From Planctomycetaceae bacterium (lineage in GTDB: Bacteria > Planctomycetota > Planctomycetia > Pirellulales > Pirellulaceae), in NCBI GenBank assembly GCA_007127095.1, contig SKZY01000447.1, forward strand, positions 1-32,587: a stretch of DNA of 32,587 bases, written 5' to 3'. The translations under genes were made by a program, and so were the position numbers. Of this stretch, positions 8,284 through 18,258 are shown piece by piece. Every line of letters starts with the position of its first letter. Within the stretch, counting starts at the first letter, position 1. The notes below the pieces were generated by a model. It made no database searches, was not told the origin of the DNA, and worked only from the letters and a program-made list of their open reading frames with translations.

Positions 8284-9195
8284 ATGGCCGACCTGACAGA
8301 ACTTGTCGATGATACTTACGCCGAAGGATTCCGCAGCATTTACGGTGAAGTGCTGTTGACCGGACGCGATGCGACCTGGCTGGGGCATGCGGTCGCAGCG
8401 GTCACCGGACATGCCAGCAGCACGATCCTGTGCGACTGCGAGGCCGGGGTAGCCGGGTACGTCGATGCCGCCGAGTCGCCCGATGGTCGGCCCGGGGCGG
8501 TGATCGAGTTCCACGTCCCGCGGTTTCGCAAGGATCGTCGCGAACATCTCGAAAAGGTGATGCTGGCGCGGATCAGTCAGAACGCGTTGACCTGCCCGAC
8601 GATCCGCTGTTTCAACCGCTTGGACGTCGCCGATTACTTTAAGCTCGGCCGCAAGATCGCGTTGTTCGGTGACGGCCACCAATTCCGCGATGTCCGCTAC
8701 GGCGAACGCGGTTGGGTGATCCCGACCCTCGGCGGCGAATTTTTCCTTTCTCGCCGGTTCGGGTTTCAGGATGGCGTGATGGGTGGCAACCTCTGGTTCT
8801 TCGGGGCCGACGAGGAGGCCGCGATCCTCGCCGCCCAGCGGGCCGCCATCGCGGTCGAGGCGGTCCCCGATACGATCACCCCATTCCCCGGCGGTGTCGC
8901 CGCCAGCGGTAGCAAGGCCGGCAGTCGCTACAGCTTCATGTTCGCGAGCACCTACGCGGAGTACTGTCCGACGCTGCGAGAATCACTCGGCGACCGTTCG
9001 AAATTGCCACCCGACGTCGGTTCGGTGATGGAGATCATCATCAATGGCCGTGACCTCGACGCCCTCAAGGCTGCCACTCGGGCGGCGATCCACGCCGCCG
9101 CCGATACCCCTGGCCTGCTGAAGATCAGCGCCGGCAACTACGGTGGCCGACTCGGCAAAACCTTCGTCCACCTGCACGAACTGATCGCCGACTAA
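8284..9195 (+). CDS. ftr: Formylmethanofuran--tetrahydromethanopterin N-formyltransferase
   Basis: The 303-residue product matches the length of Ftr/FhcD (about 300). The N-terminus 'VDDTYAEGF' corresponds to the family 'EDTFAEAF', 'SSTILCDCEAGVAGYV' to 'TSVIMCPAEAGIEG', and the centre contains 'FGDGHQF' and 'GGEFFLSRRFGFQDGVMGGN', close to the 'EG.F.....FG...GV.GGN' core. Ftr moves a formyl group between methanofuran and tetrahydromethanopterin in the cytoplasm. In bacteria it works in formaldehyde oxidation and in formate production as part of the Fhc complex. Here it stands alone, divergent from sdhC and convergent with the gene at 9287; no other C1-pathway gene is in the window. Planctomycetes are known to have this pathway. 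The start at 8284 gives the expected N-terminus, although no strong ribosome binding site is visible. Confidence 0.9.
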   Translation: MADLTELVDDTYAEGFRSIYGEVLLTGRDATWLGHAVAAVTGHASSTILCDCEAGVAGYVDAAESPDGRPGAVIEFHVPRFRKDRREHLEKVMLARISQNALTCPTIRCFNRLDVADYFKLGRKIALFGDGHQFRDVRYGERGWVIPTLGGEFFLSRRFGFQDGVMGGNLWFFGADEEAAILAAQRAAIAVEAVPDTITPFPGGVAASGSKAGSRYSFMFASTYAEYCPTLRESLGDRSKLPPDVGSVMEIIINGRDLDALKAATRAAIHAAADTPGLLKISAGNYGGRLGKTFVHLHELIAD

Positions 9196-9217
9196 GTCTT
9201 CCGCCAGCGCAGCCCCC

Positions 9218-9289
9218 GGTTTTCAGGAGGCTGGCCCGCCAGAAACCGCGGCTAACGCCGCTCGGCTAATGGTTTTCGGACAGAGGCTA
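9218..9289 (-). repeat. Dispersed repeat between convergent genes, inverted copy at 22231-22299
   Basis: The segment 9218-9255 matches the reverse complement of 22262-22299 at 37 of 38 positions. The similarity continues with scattered mismatches to 9288 (22231 in the other copy). Its inner part can fold, with CTGG-CGGG-CCAG and flanking GGTTT/AAACC arms. It sits between the convergent ftr and oxidoreductase genes and may serve as a bidirectional terminator. The last three bases (9287-9289) are the TAG stop codon of the oxidoreductase gene. Confidence 0.8.
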
Positions 9290-10948
9290 CGATTCGAGCG
9301 ACCGCATCGACATCCCGCCGGTCAGGTTGCGGACATCGGCGAAACCGTGCCCCCGCAGCCAGCAAGCTGCGACGTGGGCCCGTTTTCCGCTGTGGCAGAC
9401 GGCGATCGTCGGCAGATCCGGGTCGAGTTCGCCCCAGCGATCGGCGAGTTCGTCGATCGGGATCGACACGGCGCCGTCGAGCGGCAACCGCTCACGTTCC
9501 CCCGCGGTGCGGACGTCGACGACTTGGTAGCCGTCGAGTTCGAAGTCGGGCGGGACGACCGACGGTCGCGAATCGAGGTCATTGATCGCCGCGAACGCGG
9601 CCATGTGGACCGGATCCTTGGCGCTGCCATAAGGCGGCGCGTAAGCGAGATCGAGCTGCGCCAGTTGGTAGACCGTACCGCCAAAGTGCATCGCCGTGGC
9701 GATCACGTCGATCCGCTTGTCGACCCCTTCGCCGCCGATGCCCTGGGCGCCCAAAATCCGCCCATCGGCCGGAGCGTAGACGAGTTTCAGCCGCATCGAT
9801 TCGGCCCCAGGGAAATAGCCGGCGTGATGAGCGGCTTCGATGATCACGCTGCGATGCTCGATCCCCCGGTAACTCAGGAACGCTTCATTGAGACCCGTAC
9901 ACGCGGCCGTGAGCTCGAACACGCGGACGATCGAAGTCCCCAGCACGGCGCCCATCGGTTCGGAACTGCCGGCGGCCGCGTGCGCCCCGGCGATCCGTCC
10001 GGAGCGGTTCGCTGGACCCGCCAAGGGGATCCGCATCGCTTCGCCGAGTCCGCCGTGGGTGTACTCGACCATGTCGCCTACCGCGTAGATCGATTCGTCG
10101 GAGGTCCGTTGGAACTCATCAACAACGACACCACCGGTCTTGCCGATCGCTAATCCGGCCTCGGATGCCAGCCCGGTGCGGGGGCGCACACCGGCGCCGA
10201 CGATCACCAGGTCGGTGTCCAAGACTTGACCGTCGGCCAGTTCGACTCCAGCGGCGCGATCACCGTCGCGGACCAGCGAGACGATATCGGCAGAGAGGTG
10301 CAGCGCGACGCCTCGATCGCGCAGATGCCGATGGATGATTTCGGCAAAATGCCGATCGAGCGGCTTGAGGACTTGATCGCCACGTTCGACCAGCGCCACC
10401 GAGAGCCCGCGGTTGGCCAACTGTTCGACGACTTCGAGGCCGACGAAACCGCCACCGACGACAACCGCACGGCGGGCCTCAGCGGCGCTCAGCTCGGTCA
10501 TGATGGCGTCCATGTCGGGCAGCGTCCAAAGGTGGCGGACGTTGCGACACTCGGGCCGCATGAACTCCGGCGTGATCGGCTCAGACCCGGTCGACAGGAT
10601 CAACCGATCGTAGGCCAGTTCGAACGGTTCACCACGGGACCGATCGATCCCGGAAACCGTCTTGCGGTCACGATCGATCGCGGTCACCGAGTGGCCGGTG
10701 CGGACGTCGATCCGAAACCGGTTCCAAAACAGTTCGGCGGTCGTCACCAGCAATCGCGATCGCTCGGCGATCTCGCCACCGACATGATAGGGCAGGCCAC
10801 AATTGGCGAACGAGACGTAGGAGCCTTGTTCGAGCACCGTGATTTTGGCGGTCGCATCGACCCGGCGGGCACGGGCCGCGGCCGAAGCTCCACCCGCGAC
10901 ACCACCGACGACGACGATCTGCAGCGGATTGGAAGCGGGACTACTCAT
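9287..10948 (-). CDS. FAD-dependent CoA-disulfide reductase-like protein with C-terminal rhodanese domain
   Basis: The 553-residue protein begins with a pyridine nucleotide-disulfide oxidoreductase module. The FAD motif VVVGGVAGGASAA is at residues 12-24, and the single redox cysteine is C50 in 'SFANCGLPY', the signature of CoA-disulfide reductases and NADH oxidases. The NAD(P) motif 'VVVGGGFVGLEVVE' lies near 160 and 'DLVIVGAGVRP' near 245. A rhodanese domain occupies about residues 460-550, with the active-site loop CHSGKRAH starting at C518. Such fusions reduce CoA disulfide, CoA persulfide or polysulfide using NAD(P)H, in the cytoplasm. It starts 12 nt after the atpC stop in the same direction, so it is probably read from the ATP synthase operon. 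Its stop codon lies within a dispersed repeat. The exact substrate is not determined. Confidence 0.9.
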   Translation of the reverse strand: MSSPASNPLQIVVVGGVAGGASAAARARRVDATAKITVLEQGSYVSFANCGLPYHVGGEIAERSRLLVTTAELFWNRFRIDVRTGHSVTAIDRDRKTVSGIDRSRGEPFELAYDRLILSTGSEPITPEFMRPECRNVRHLWTLPDMDAIMTELSAAEARRAVVVGGGFVGLEVVEQLANRGLSVALVERGDQVLKPLDRHFAEIIHRHLRDRGVALHLSADIVSLVRDGDRAAGVELADGQVLDTDLVIVGAGVRPRTGLASEAGLAIGKTGGVVVDEFQRTSDESIYAVGDMVEYTHGGLGEAMRIPLAGPANRSGRIAGAHAAAGSSEPMGAVLGTSIVRVFELTAACTGLNEAFLSYRGIEHRSVIIEAAHHAGYFPGAESMRLKLVYAPADGRILGAQGIGGEGVDKRIDVIATAMHFGGTVYQLAQLDLAYAPPYGSAKDPVHMAAFAAINDLDSRPSVVPPDFELDGYQVVDVRTAGERERLPLDGAVSIPIDELADRWGELDPDLPTIAVCHSGKRAHVAACWLRGHGFADVRNLTGGMSMRSLES

Positions 10949-10960
10949 CTTGGTCGATCG

Positions 10961-11356
10961 CTATTGGTGTCGGATGGCGGTCCGCAGCATGCCGCGGGCA
11001 CGCATCACCGAGGCCGCTTTGAGGCGTTGTTGTTCGGGACTCGAAGAGGGGGCGGCGAGCGCTTCGGCCAATTCGGACTCGACTTGGTCGACGTCGAGCG
11101 AACCGGCCGGCAGTGCCCGCGAGGTGAGCACCGACACGACGTCTTGATCGACTTGGGCGAATCCGCCGTCGATGAAAAACGATTCGATCCCCGCCTCGGT
11201 ATGCAGCCGCATCTGGCCGTAGCCGAGTCGTCCGATCATCGCCGCCCGGCCGCGACGGATCCCCAGTTCGCCGTCATACATCGGCAGGATGATCGAATCG
11301 ACAACTCGATCCAATTCGGTCCGCTCGGGGGTGACGACCACGCATCGAATGGGCAT
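10961..11356 (-). CDS. atpC: ATP synthase F1 epsilon subunit
   Basis: This 131-residue subunit of the central stalk couples rotation to catalysis and inhibits ATP hydrolysis. The N-terminal beta-sandwich is visible in 'RCVVVTPERTELDRVVDSII', 'LPMYDGELGI', 'GQMRLH' and 'FFIDGGFAQVDQDVVSVLT'. The C-terminal helical pair (about residues 88-128) is present. 'LPMYDGELGIRRGRA' replaces the more common 'P...GE.GILP.HA', as in many planctomycetes-like sequences. It begins 5 nt after atpD and ends 12 nt before the oxidoreductase gene, at the end of the canonical atp gene order. Confidence 0.95.
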   Translation of the reverse strand: MPIRCVVVTPERTELDRVVDSIILPMYDGELGIRRGRAAMIGRLGYGQMRLHTEAGIESFFIDGGFAQVDQDVVSVLTSRALPAGSLDVDQVESELAEALAAPSSSPEQQRLKAASVMRARGMLRTAIRHQ

Positions 11357-11361
11357 GACGA

Positions 11362-12843
<1,482 letters not shown>

Positions 12844-12885
12844 TCAAAGACCTTTTTCGGAGAATGAACGGTGGGGAAGATCGGG

Positions 12886-13770
12886 TTATTTGGCCAACGC
12901 CTCGACACCGCCGATGATCTCCATGATCTCGCCGGTGATCTGAGATTGACGGGCTCGGTTGTAGGTCATCGACAGCTGCTTGATCATGTCGCCGGCGCTC
13001 TCGGTCGCCCCCTTCATCGCGATCATCCGGGCGACCTGTTCGCTGACCGCAGCGTCGAGGAAGCACTTGAACAACTTGACCTTGAAGCTGGTCGGGATGA
13101 TCTCTTCCAAGATGCTTTCGGCCGACGGCAAGAACTCGAACTCCGACGTCGAATCGTCACCGCCCCCGCCGCCGTCGGTCTCCGTCAAAGACCCCAGCGG
13201 AAGCAACGTTTCGACCACCGGCACTTGTCGGCTGGTGCTGAAGAACTTGGTGTAGACGATGTCGAGCCGATCGATTTCGCCAAACGCGTACTGCCGCAGA
13301 TACTCGGACGCGATCTTCTCGATCTCGTCAAAAGGCGGTTGGTCTTCGAATTGGGTATAGCGATCGGTGGTCTCGATCTGGCGATACTTCAACCCGTTGA
13401 TCCCACGTTTGCCGCTGACGTCGACGATCAATTCGGGGACCGAACTGCGGAGCGACTCGACATGCGGGACGATCGTACGCAGCACGCTAGCGTTGTATCC
13501 GCCACAGAGCCCACGGTTGCTGGTCAAACAGAGCAACCGCGCGGTTTGCGGCTGATCGCGGGTTTCCAACAACGGGTGTTGGACCTCGGTCCCGGCCGCC
13601 ACCAAACGGGCCACGACCTTGGTGATCTGGTCGGTGTAGGCCGTTACCGCCGCGGCCCGGTCCATCGCCTTCTTATAGCGCGCCGTCGCGATCAACTCCA
13701 TCGTCCGCGTGATCTTGCGGATGTTTCGGATCGATTTGCGACGTTTGTCGAGTGCTCGGGCGTTGGCCAT
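12886..13770 (-). CDS. atpG: ATP synthase F1 gamma subunit
   Basis: The 294-residue rotor shaft subunit has the family N-terminus 'LDKRRKSIRNIRKITRTMEL' at residues 7-26, followed by 'ATARYKKA'. The conserved 'SNRGLCGGYNASVLR' appears near residue 88. The C-terminal helix ends with 'GATESAGDMIKQLSMTYNRA' and 'RQSQITGEIMEIIGGVEAL', which matches the family. A Gly/Asp-rich loop (GGGGGDD) near residue 200 is an insertion in a region that varies widely in the family. It lies 53 nt behind atpA and 72 nt before atpD, within the operon. Confidence 0.97.
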   Translation of the reverse strand: MANARALDKRRKSIRNIRKITRTMELIATARYKKAMDRAAAVTAYTDQITKVVARLVAAGTEVQHPLLETRDQPQTARLLCLTSNRGLCGGYNASVLRTIVPHVESLRSSVPELIVDVSGKRGINGLKYRQIETTDRYTQFEDQPPFDEIEKIASEYLRQYAFGEIDRLDIVYTKFFSTSRQVPVVETLLPLGSLTETDGGGGGDDSTSEFEFLPSAESILEEIIPTSFKVKLFKCFLDAAVSEQVARMIAMKGATESAGDMIKQLSMTYNRARQSQITGEIMEIIGGVEALAK

Positions 13771-13823
13771 GAAACGGCGATTCTAAACGAGGAAATACGG
13801 GTTACAACGAATCGATTTGGCGA

Positions 13824-15335
13824 TCACTCGGGCTTGTATCCGGTCTTGAAATCCTTGATCGCGGCGACGATTTGTTCCACGATTTCACCAGTCAACTCCT
13901 GCTTGGTATTGAGGTCGTCGACCAGCGAATTGTATTTGCTGTGGACGAAGTGCAGGAAATCCTGTTCCCATTGTTGGACCTGCTTGACGGGAACGTCATC
14001 GAGGTAACCCTGGGTCCCGGCGTAGAGACTCAGCACCTGGTCGGTCATCTTCATCGGTTGGTACTGCGGCTGCTTGAGCAATTCGACCATCCGATAGCCG
14101 CGGTCGAGTTGGGATTGCGTCGCCGGGTCGAGGTCGGTACCGAGTTGAGCGAACGCTTCCAACGCTCGGAAAGCCGCCAAGTCGAGCCGCAAACCGCCGG
14201 AAACCTTCTTCATCGCCTTGGTCTGGGCGGCACCACCGACGCGTGAAACCGAGATCCCCGCGTTCATCGCCGGGCGGATACCAGAGAAAAACAGGTCCGG
14301 TTGCAGATAGATCTGGCCATCGGTGATCGAAATCACATTGGTCGGGATATACGCCGAAACCTCACCCTCGAGCGTTTCGATGATCGGCAGACTGGTGATC
14401 GACCCGCCACCGAGTTCATCCGACAACTTGGCCGACCGTTCCAACAACCGGCTGTGACAGTAGAACACGTCGCCGGGGTAAGCTTCGCGGCCCGGCGGAC
14501 GCCGCATCAACAGCGACATTTGGCGGTAGGCGGTCGCTTGCTTCGACAAATCGTCGTAGACCACCAAGGCGTGCCCGCCATTGAACATGAAGTGTTCGGC
14601 CATCGCGGTTCCGGCGTAGGGAGCGATGTACTGCAGCGGTGCCGGGGCGCTGGCGCCGGCGGCGATGACCGTGGTGTATTCCATCGCCCCTTCGCGACGG
14701 AGCACTTCGACGACCGCCGCGACCGCCGAATCCTTCTGACCGATGGCGACGTAGAAGCATTTAACCCCCGTCCCCTTTTGGTTCAGGATCGCGTCGATGG
14801 CGATCGCCGTCTTGCCGGTTTTGCGGTCGCCGATGATCAGTTCGCGTTGGCCACGGCCGATCGGCGTCATCGCGTCGACGGCCTTGATCCCGGTCTGCAG
14901 CGGTTCGGAAACCGGTTTCCGTTCGGCCACGCCGGTGGCGATGATCTCGACCGGACGGGTGACGGCGGTCTGTACGGGCCCCTTGCCGTCCAGCGGGATA
15001 CCGAGCGGGTCGAGGACTCGTCCGATCACGGCATCGCCGGCGGGGACGCTCAACAACGTCCCCAGCGACTTCACTTCGTCGCCCTCTTCGATCGTCAAGT
15101 AATCACCCAAGATGATCACCCCGACGCTCGTCTCTTCGAGGTTGAACGCCAGACCGATCGCGCCGTTGGGGAACTCGACCATTTCACCCGCCATCACGCC
15201 GGCCAGGCCGTAAACGCGGGCGATGCCGTCACCGACCTCCAACACCGTACCGACTTCGCTGACGTCGACCTTGCTCTCAAACTGCTCGATTTCCGCCTGG
15301 AGGACGGAAGCGATTTCGTCACTGCTGAACTTCAC
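13824..15335 (-). CDS. atpA: ATP synthase F1 alpha subunit
   Basis: The 503-residue protein forms the non-catalytic nucleotide sites of F1. The P-loop GDRKTGKT spans residues 169-176. The N-terminal segment '[20 protein letters not shown]' and the later '[20 protein letters not shown]' and '[18 protein letters not shown]' (with the conserved arginine) are typical. The start codon is GTG at 15335; it gives the standard N-terminus with '[16 protein letters not shown]'. Between it and atpH is a 114-nt gap, the largest in the F1 part of the operon, which carries a small hairpin. Confidence 0.97.
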   Translation of the reverse strand: MKFSSDEIASVLQAEIEQFESKVDVSEVGTVLEVGDGIARVYGLAGVMAGEMVEFPNGAIGLAFNLEETSVGVIILGDYLTIEEGDEVKSLGTLLSVPAGDAVIGRVLDPLGIPLDGKGPVQTAVTRPVEIIATGVAERKPVSEPLQTGIKAVDAMTPIGRGQRELIIGDRKTGKTAIAIDAILNQKGTGVKCFYVAIGQKDSAVAAVVEVLRREGAMEYTTVIAAGASAPAPLQYIAPYAGTAMAEHFMFNGGHALVVYDDLSKQATAYRQMSLLMRRPPGREAYPGDVFYCHSRLLERSAKLSDELGGGSITSLPIIETLEGEVSAYIPTNVISITDGQIYLQPDLFFSGIRPAMNAGISVSRVGGAAQTKAMKKVSGGLRLDLAAFRALEAFAQLGTDLDPATQSQLDRGYRMVELLKQPQYQPMKMTDQVLSLYAGTQGYLDDVPVKQVQQWEQDFLHFVHSKYNSLVDDLNTKQELTGEIVEQIVAAIKDFKTGYKPE

Positions 15336-15418
15336 GATTTTGTCTCGATCACAAGGGAGAATGCTGGGATGAATGGGGGGATTGCCGGCGACTGGTCGTC
15401 GTCGACCGTTCCGCAGGC

Positions 15419-15436
15419 GGCGACCGCTGCGTCGCC
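15419..15436 (-). promoter_or_regulatory. Small hairpin in the atpH-atpA intercistronic gap
   Basis: GGCGAC at 15419-15424 and GTCGCC at 15431-15436 form a perfect 6-bp stem around a 6-nt loop in the 114-nt gap. It could affect mRNA stability or the relative expression of atpA, as intercistronic structures do in other atp operons. There is no U-tract, so it is not a terminator. Chance occurrence in G+C-rich DNA is possible. Confidence 0.35.
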
Positions 15437-15449
15437 ACGGCGGGACGGA

Positions 15450-16079
15450 TTACTGGTCGCTGCCGGCAAAGGTCTCGAAACGTTGCAGCAATTCGCGGGA
15501 AAAACCGCTGCGAACTTTTCGAGACAATTTGTTGATTTGGTTCGATACGCTGCCATCGAAAATCGTGTCGCCGATACGGATGACCATGCCACCGACGAGT
15601 CCCGTGTCGACGACTTCGACCAGTCGTACCGTCTTCCCGGTCGAAGCCCCGATGCGGCCGATCACCACTTCCCGCAAACCGTCGTCCAATGGCACCGCGG
15701 TCCGCACCTCGGCGACGACGCGGCCGAGCAGTTCGTCCCGCAGACCGTCGGCGGCGGTCCGTACCGCCGCGACGTAACCGAGTCGATTCCGCCGTCCCAT
15801 CACCTTGAGGAAATGGATCAAAACGGGATGAAAATCGTCACCGAGCAAGCGGTCGATCACCCGCCCCTTCTCCTCCTCGTCGACCCGTGGCGAAGCCAAA
15901 GCGGCGGCCAACGGCGGACTACCGGCAATGAACTCGTCGACGAACCGACCGAGTTGGTCCAGCACCTGATCAACCACACCCGCCGAATCGGCGGCACCGA
16001 TCAGCGCCCGGGCGTAAACCTTGCCGAGTTGCTCGGCTCCGGTGTCGAGGACCGTTTCGTGGGCAATGCCTTGTGTCAT
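15450..16079 (-). CDS. atpH: ATP synthase F1 delta subunit
   Basis: This 209-residue stator subunit links F1 to the peripheral stalk. The N-terminal helical domain opens with 'QLGKVYARALIGAADSAGVV', matching the family 'YA.AL...A'. The C-terminal region contains 'IGASTGKTVRLVEVVDTGLV' and 'GGMVIRIGDTIFDGSVSNQI', which is the standard 'DPSLIGG..ir.gd...D.S...qL' motif. It is slightly longer than E. coli delta (about 177) because of an N-terminal extension. It starts 43 nt after atpF and is followed by the 114-nt gap before atpA. Confidence 0.96.
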   Translation of the reverse strand: MTQGIAHETVLDTGAEQLGKVYARALIGAADSAGVVDQVLDQLGRFVDEFIAGSPPLAAALASPRVDEEEKGRVIDRLLGDDFHPVLIHFLKVMGRRNRLGYVAAVRTAADGLRDELLGRVVAEVRTAVPLDDGLREVVIGRIGASTGKTVRLVEVVDTGLVGGMVIRIGDTIFDGSVSNQINKLSRKVRSGFSRELLQRFETFAGSDQ

Positions 16080-16122
16080 TTCGCTCGGCTCAATTCGGCT
16101 TTCGCATTCCGCAGGTTAGGAA

Positions 16123-16749
16123 TCAGTTATTGCTCGGCAATCGCTCGAGCGATTGCCGGATCAAATCGGCGTGATCGTCGGGTTTCAATTCGCGGCCGAC
16201 GATGCTGCGAGCGACCGACAACGCCATATCGGACGTCTGCCCGGCGAGTTCTGAGATCGCGACCTTCTTGGCCTGTTCGATATCTGCCAAAGCCCGCAAT
16301 CGCTGCGTCTCCGCCTCGCCGCGAGCCTCAGCCACGATCCGCTGCCGCTCGGCCTCCGACGCCTTCTGGGCCTCGGCCAACATCTTCTGGACCTGGTTGG
16401 AAGCCTCGGCCAGCCGCGCTTCGTAGCTGAGCAACAACTCCTTGGCTTCCACGTTGGCCTGATGGGCACCCTCCAAGTCGCCACGGATCTTCGTGTCCCG
16501 CATCTCCAGGCCGCGCAAGATCACCGGCCAGACGAACTTGGCCAGGATCACAAACACGCCGATGAAAATCGCGATGTTGATGATCGCCGAACCGGCATCG
16601 AACTGGAGCAGCGGCGGGGTCCCCGGCGGGTCGACGTGCCCCTCAGCAGCCCGGGCAACGACACCCGGACCGATCATGGCCGGCCCGACAGCAATCGCCA
16701 ACGCCGCGGCGCAGCGGGCGAAACGCTTTCGCCATCTCATTCGCATCAT
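16123..16749 (-). CDS. atpF: ATP synthase F0 b subunit with apparent signal peptide
   Basis: The 208-residue protein forms the peripheral stalk. After a basic N-terminus (MMRMRWRKRFARC) comes a hydrophobic stretch ending in 'VVARAAEGH', which looks like a cleavable signal peptide. The membrane anchor follows (IINIAIFIGVFVILAKFVW, about residues 58-76), then a long Ala/Glu/Arg-rich coiled coil typical of b. Subunit b usually has only the one N-terminal span, so the leader is notable. The ATG at 16749 is favoured: AAGGG lies 8 nt upstream, whereas the longer frame uses GTG at 16785, 10 nt from atpE. Only one b-type gene is visible, so the stalk is likely a b homodimer. Confidence 0.93.
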   Translation of the reverse strand: MMRMRWRKRFARCAAALAIAVGPAMIGPGVVARAAEGHVDPPGTPPLLQFDAGSAIINIAIFIGVFVILAKFVWPVILRGLEMRDTKIRGDLEGAHQANVEAKELLLSYEARLAEASNQVQKMLAEAQKASEAERQRIVAEARGEAETQRLRALADIEQAKKVAISELAGQTSDMALSVARSIVGRELKPDDHADLIRQSLERLPSNN

Positions 16750-16795
16750 TTCAGACACCCTTCGCCCGATGGGCAAAGCGAACACGGAACCGAAC

Positions 16796-17131
<336 letters not shown>

Positions 17132-18187
17132 TCAGTGCTTCACCGCCGGACTGAGCCGATCAGGCGAAATGATGTTGTCGATATCCATTTGACGATCATG
17201 GTCGAACGGGTCTTCATGAGCATCGTGATCATGGTCGCCGTGATGAGCGACGGCGGTCGAGATGAACAACACCGTCAAAAAGGTAAAAATGAAGGCCTGC
17301 AAGAAACAGATAAACAATTCCAGCAGGGTCAGTGCGATCCCGCCGATCAAGACCGCTATCTCGACGCCGAAACCGAGCGACGGCGAGACCTTGGCGGCGG
17401 TAAAAATCAAGAGAACGAAGGAGGCGATCACGAGGTGGCCAGCCATCATCGTGCCGAACAGACGCATCGCCAACACCACACATTTAATCAGCAGCCCCAT
17501 CCACTCCAGTAAATAGAGCGGCAGCCCGATAACCAACATCTTCGGATCGTCCCAACCGATCGGGTTGAAGTGGGCGAAAAACGCCTTGGCCCCGATCTCA
17601 CGAATCCCGATGTAGAGAATCGCGACGAAACTGCCGATCGCCAACATCACGTTGAGCGACAAATTGCCGGTCGCCGTACCGCCCCAGTGGGAAAAGTCGG
17701 GGTCCTGCGTTAACGCCTGCAGAAAATATCCGATCGGGACCAAACCCAACAGGTTGGCGAACAAGACGAAAAAAAAGACCGTCCAAATGTATCCGATGTA
17801 CTTGTCAGTCAGCCCGTGCAGATTCGGCCTGGCCACCTCTTCACGGATGAACGTCAAGACCGTCTCAAACAACTGACCAATCCGCCCCTTGGTGCGAAAT
17901 GACTCGAGCCCCTCGCCGCCGACACGGATCCGCATCGCGACATAGATAAACGTTGCCAAAACGACGATCGCGGTGACTGCCGTCATCACCAAGTGATTGG
18001 TGATGAAAAAATGATACTGACCCTCGTAAACCCCCAACGACGGGATATTCAACGACTCCGATCCGACCGACATGCTGAACAACGGCTCACTGTGCAACGC
18101 GTGCGGCAACACGTGTGCAACCGCCTGCTCTGCGAGGCTCGGGCCGGCGTCGGAGGCTGCCAGGATCGGTGGGAATTGCGAGAACAT
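17132..18187 (-). CDS. atpB: ATP synthase F0 a subunit
   Basis: This 351-residue membrane protein forms the proton half-channels. The essential arginine is R242 in 'AMRLFGTMMAGH'. At the position of E. coli Glu219 there is H251, an exchange also known from mitochondrial subunit a. Earlier helices contain 'TVFFFVLFANLLGLVPIGYF' and 'NLSLNVMLAIGSFVAI'. The late helices contain 'LLELFICFLQAFIFTFLTVL'. Two extensions stand out: about 60 residues before the first span, and a His/Asp-rich C-terminal tail (HHGDHDHDAHEDPFDHD) that could bind metal. It is preceded by atpI (71 nt) and followed by atpE. Confidence 0.96.
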   Translation of the reverse strand: MFSQFPPILAASDAGPSLAEQAVAHVLPHALHSEPLFSMSVGSESLNIPSLGVYEGQYHFFITNHLVMTAVTAIVVLATFIYVAMRIRVGGEGLESFRTKGRIGQLFETVLTFIREEVARPNLHGLTDKYIGYIWTVFFFVLFANLLGLVPIGYFLQALTQDPDFSHWGGTATGNLSLNVMLAIGSFVAILYIGIREIGAKAFFAHFNPIGWDDPKMLVIGLPLYLLEWMGLLIKCVVLAMRLFGTMMAGHLVIASFVLLIFTAAKVSPSLGFGVEIAVLIGGIALTLLELFICFLQAFIFTFLTVLFISTAVAHHGDHDHDAHEDPFDHDRQMDIDNIISPDRLSPAVKH

Positions 18188-18258
18188 ACGGTGTTTCTTT
18201 ACGAGCCTGTCTAAAAAGGAGAGTCACGGCCGGCGATCCGTCGACCGACTCCGGCGAT

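Noticed and set aside
14301-16430. 709-codon plus-strand open frame opposite atpA, atpH and atpF
   Set aside because: It crosses three well-supported genes and their gaps and shows no domain; it is a shadow of their coding bias.
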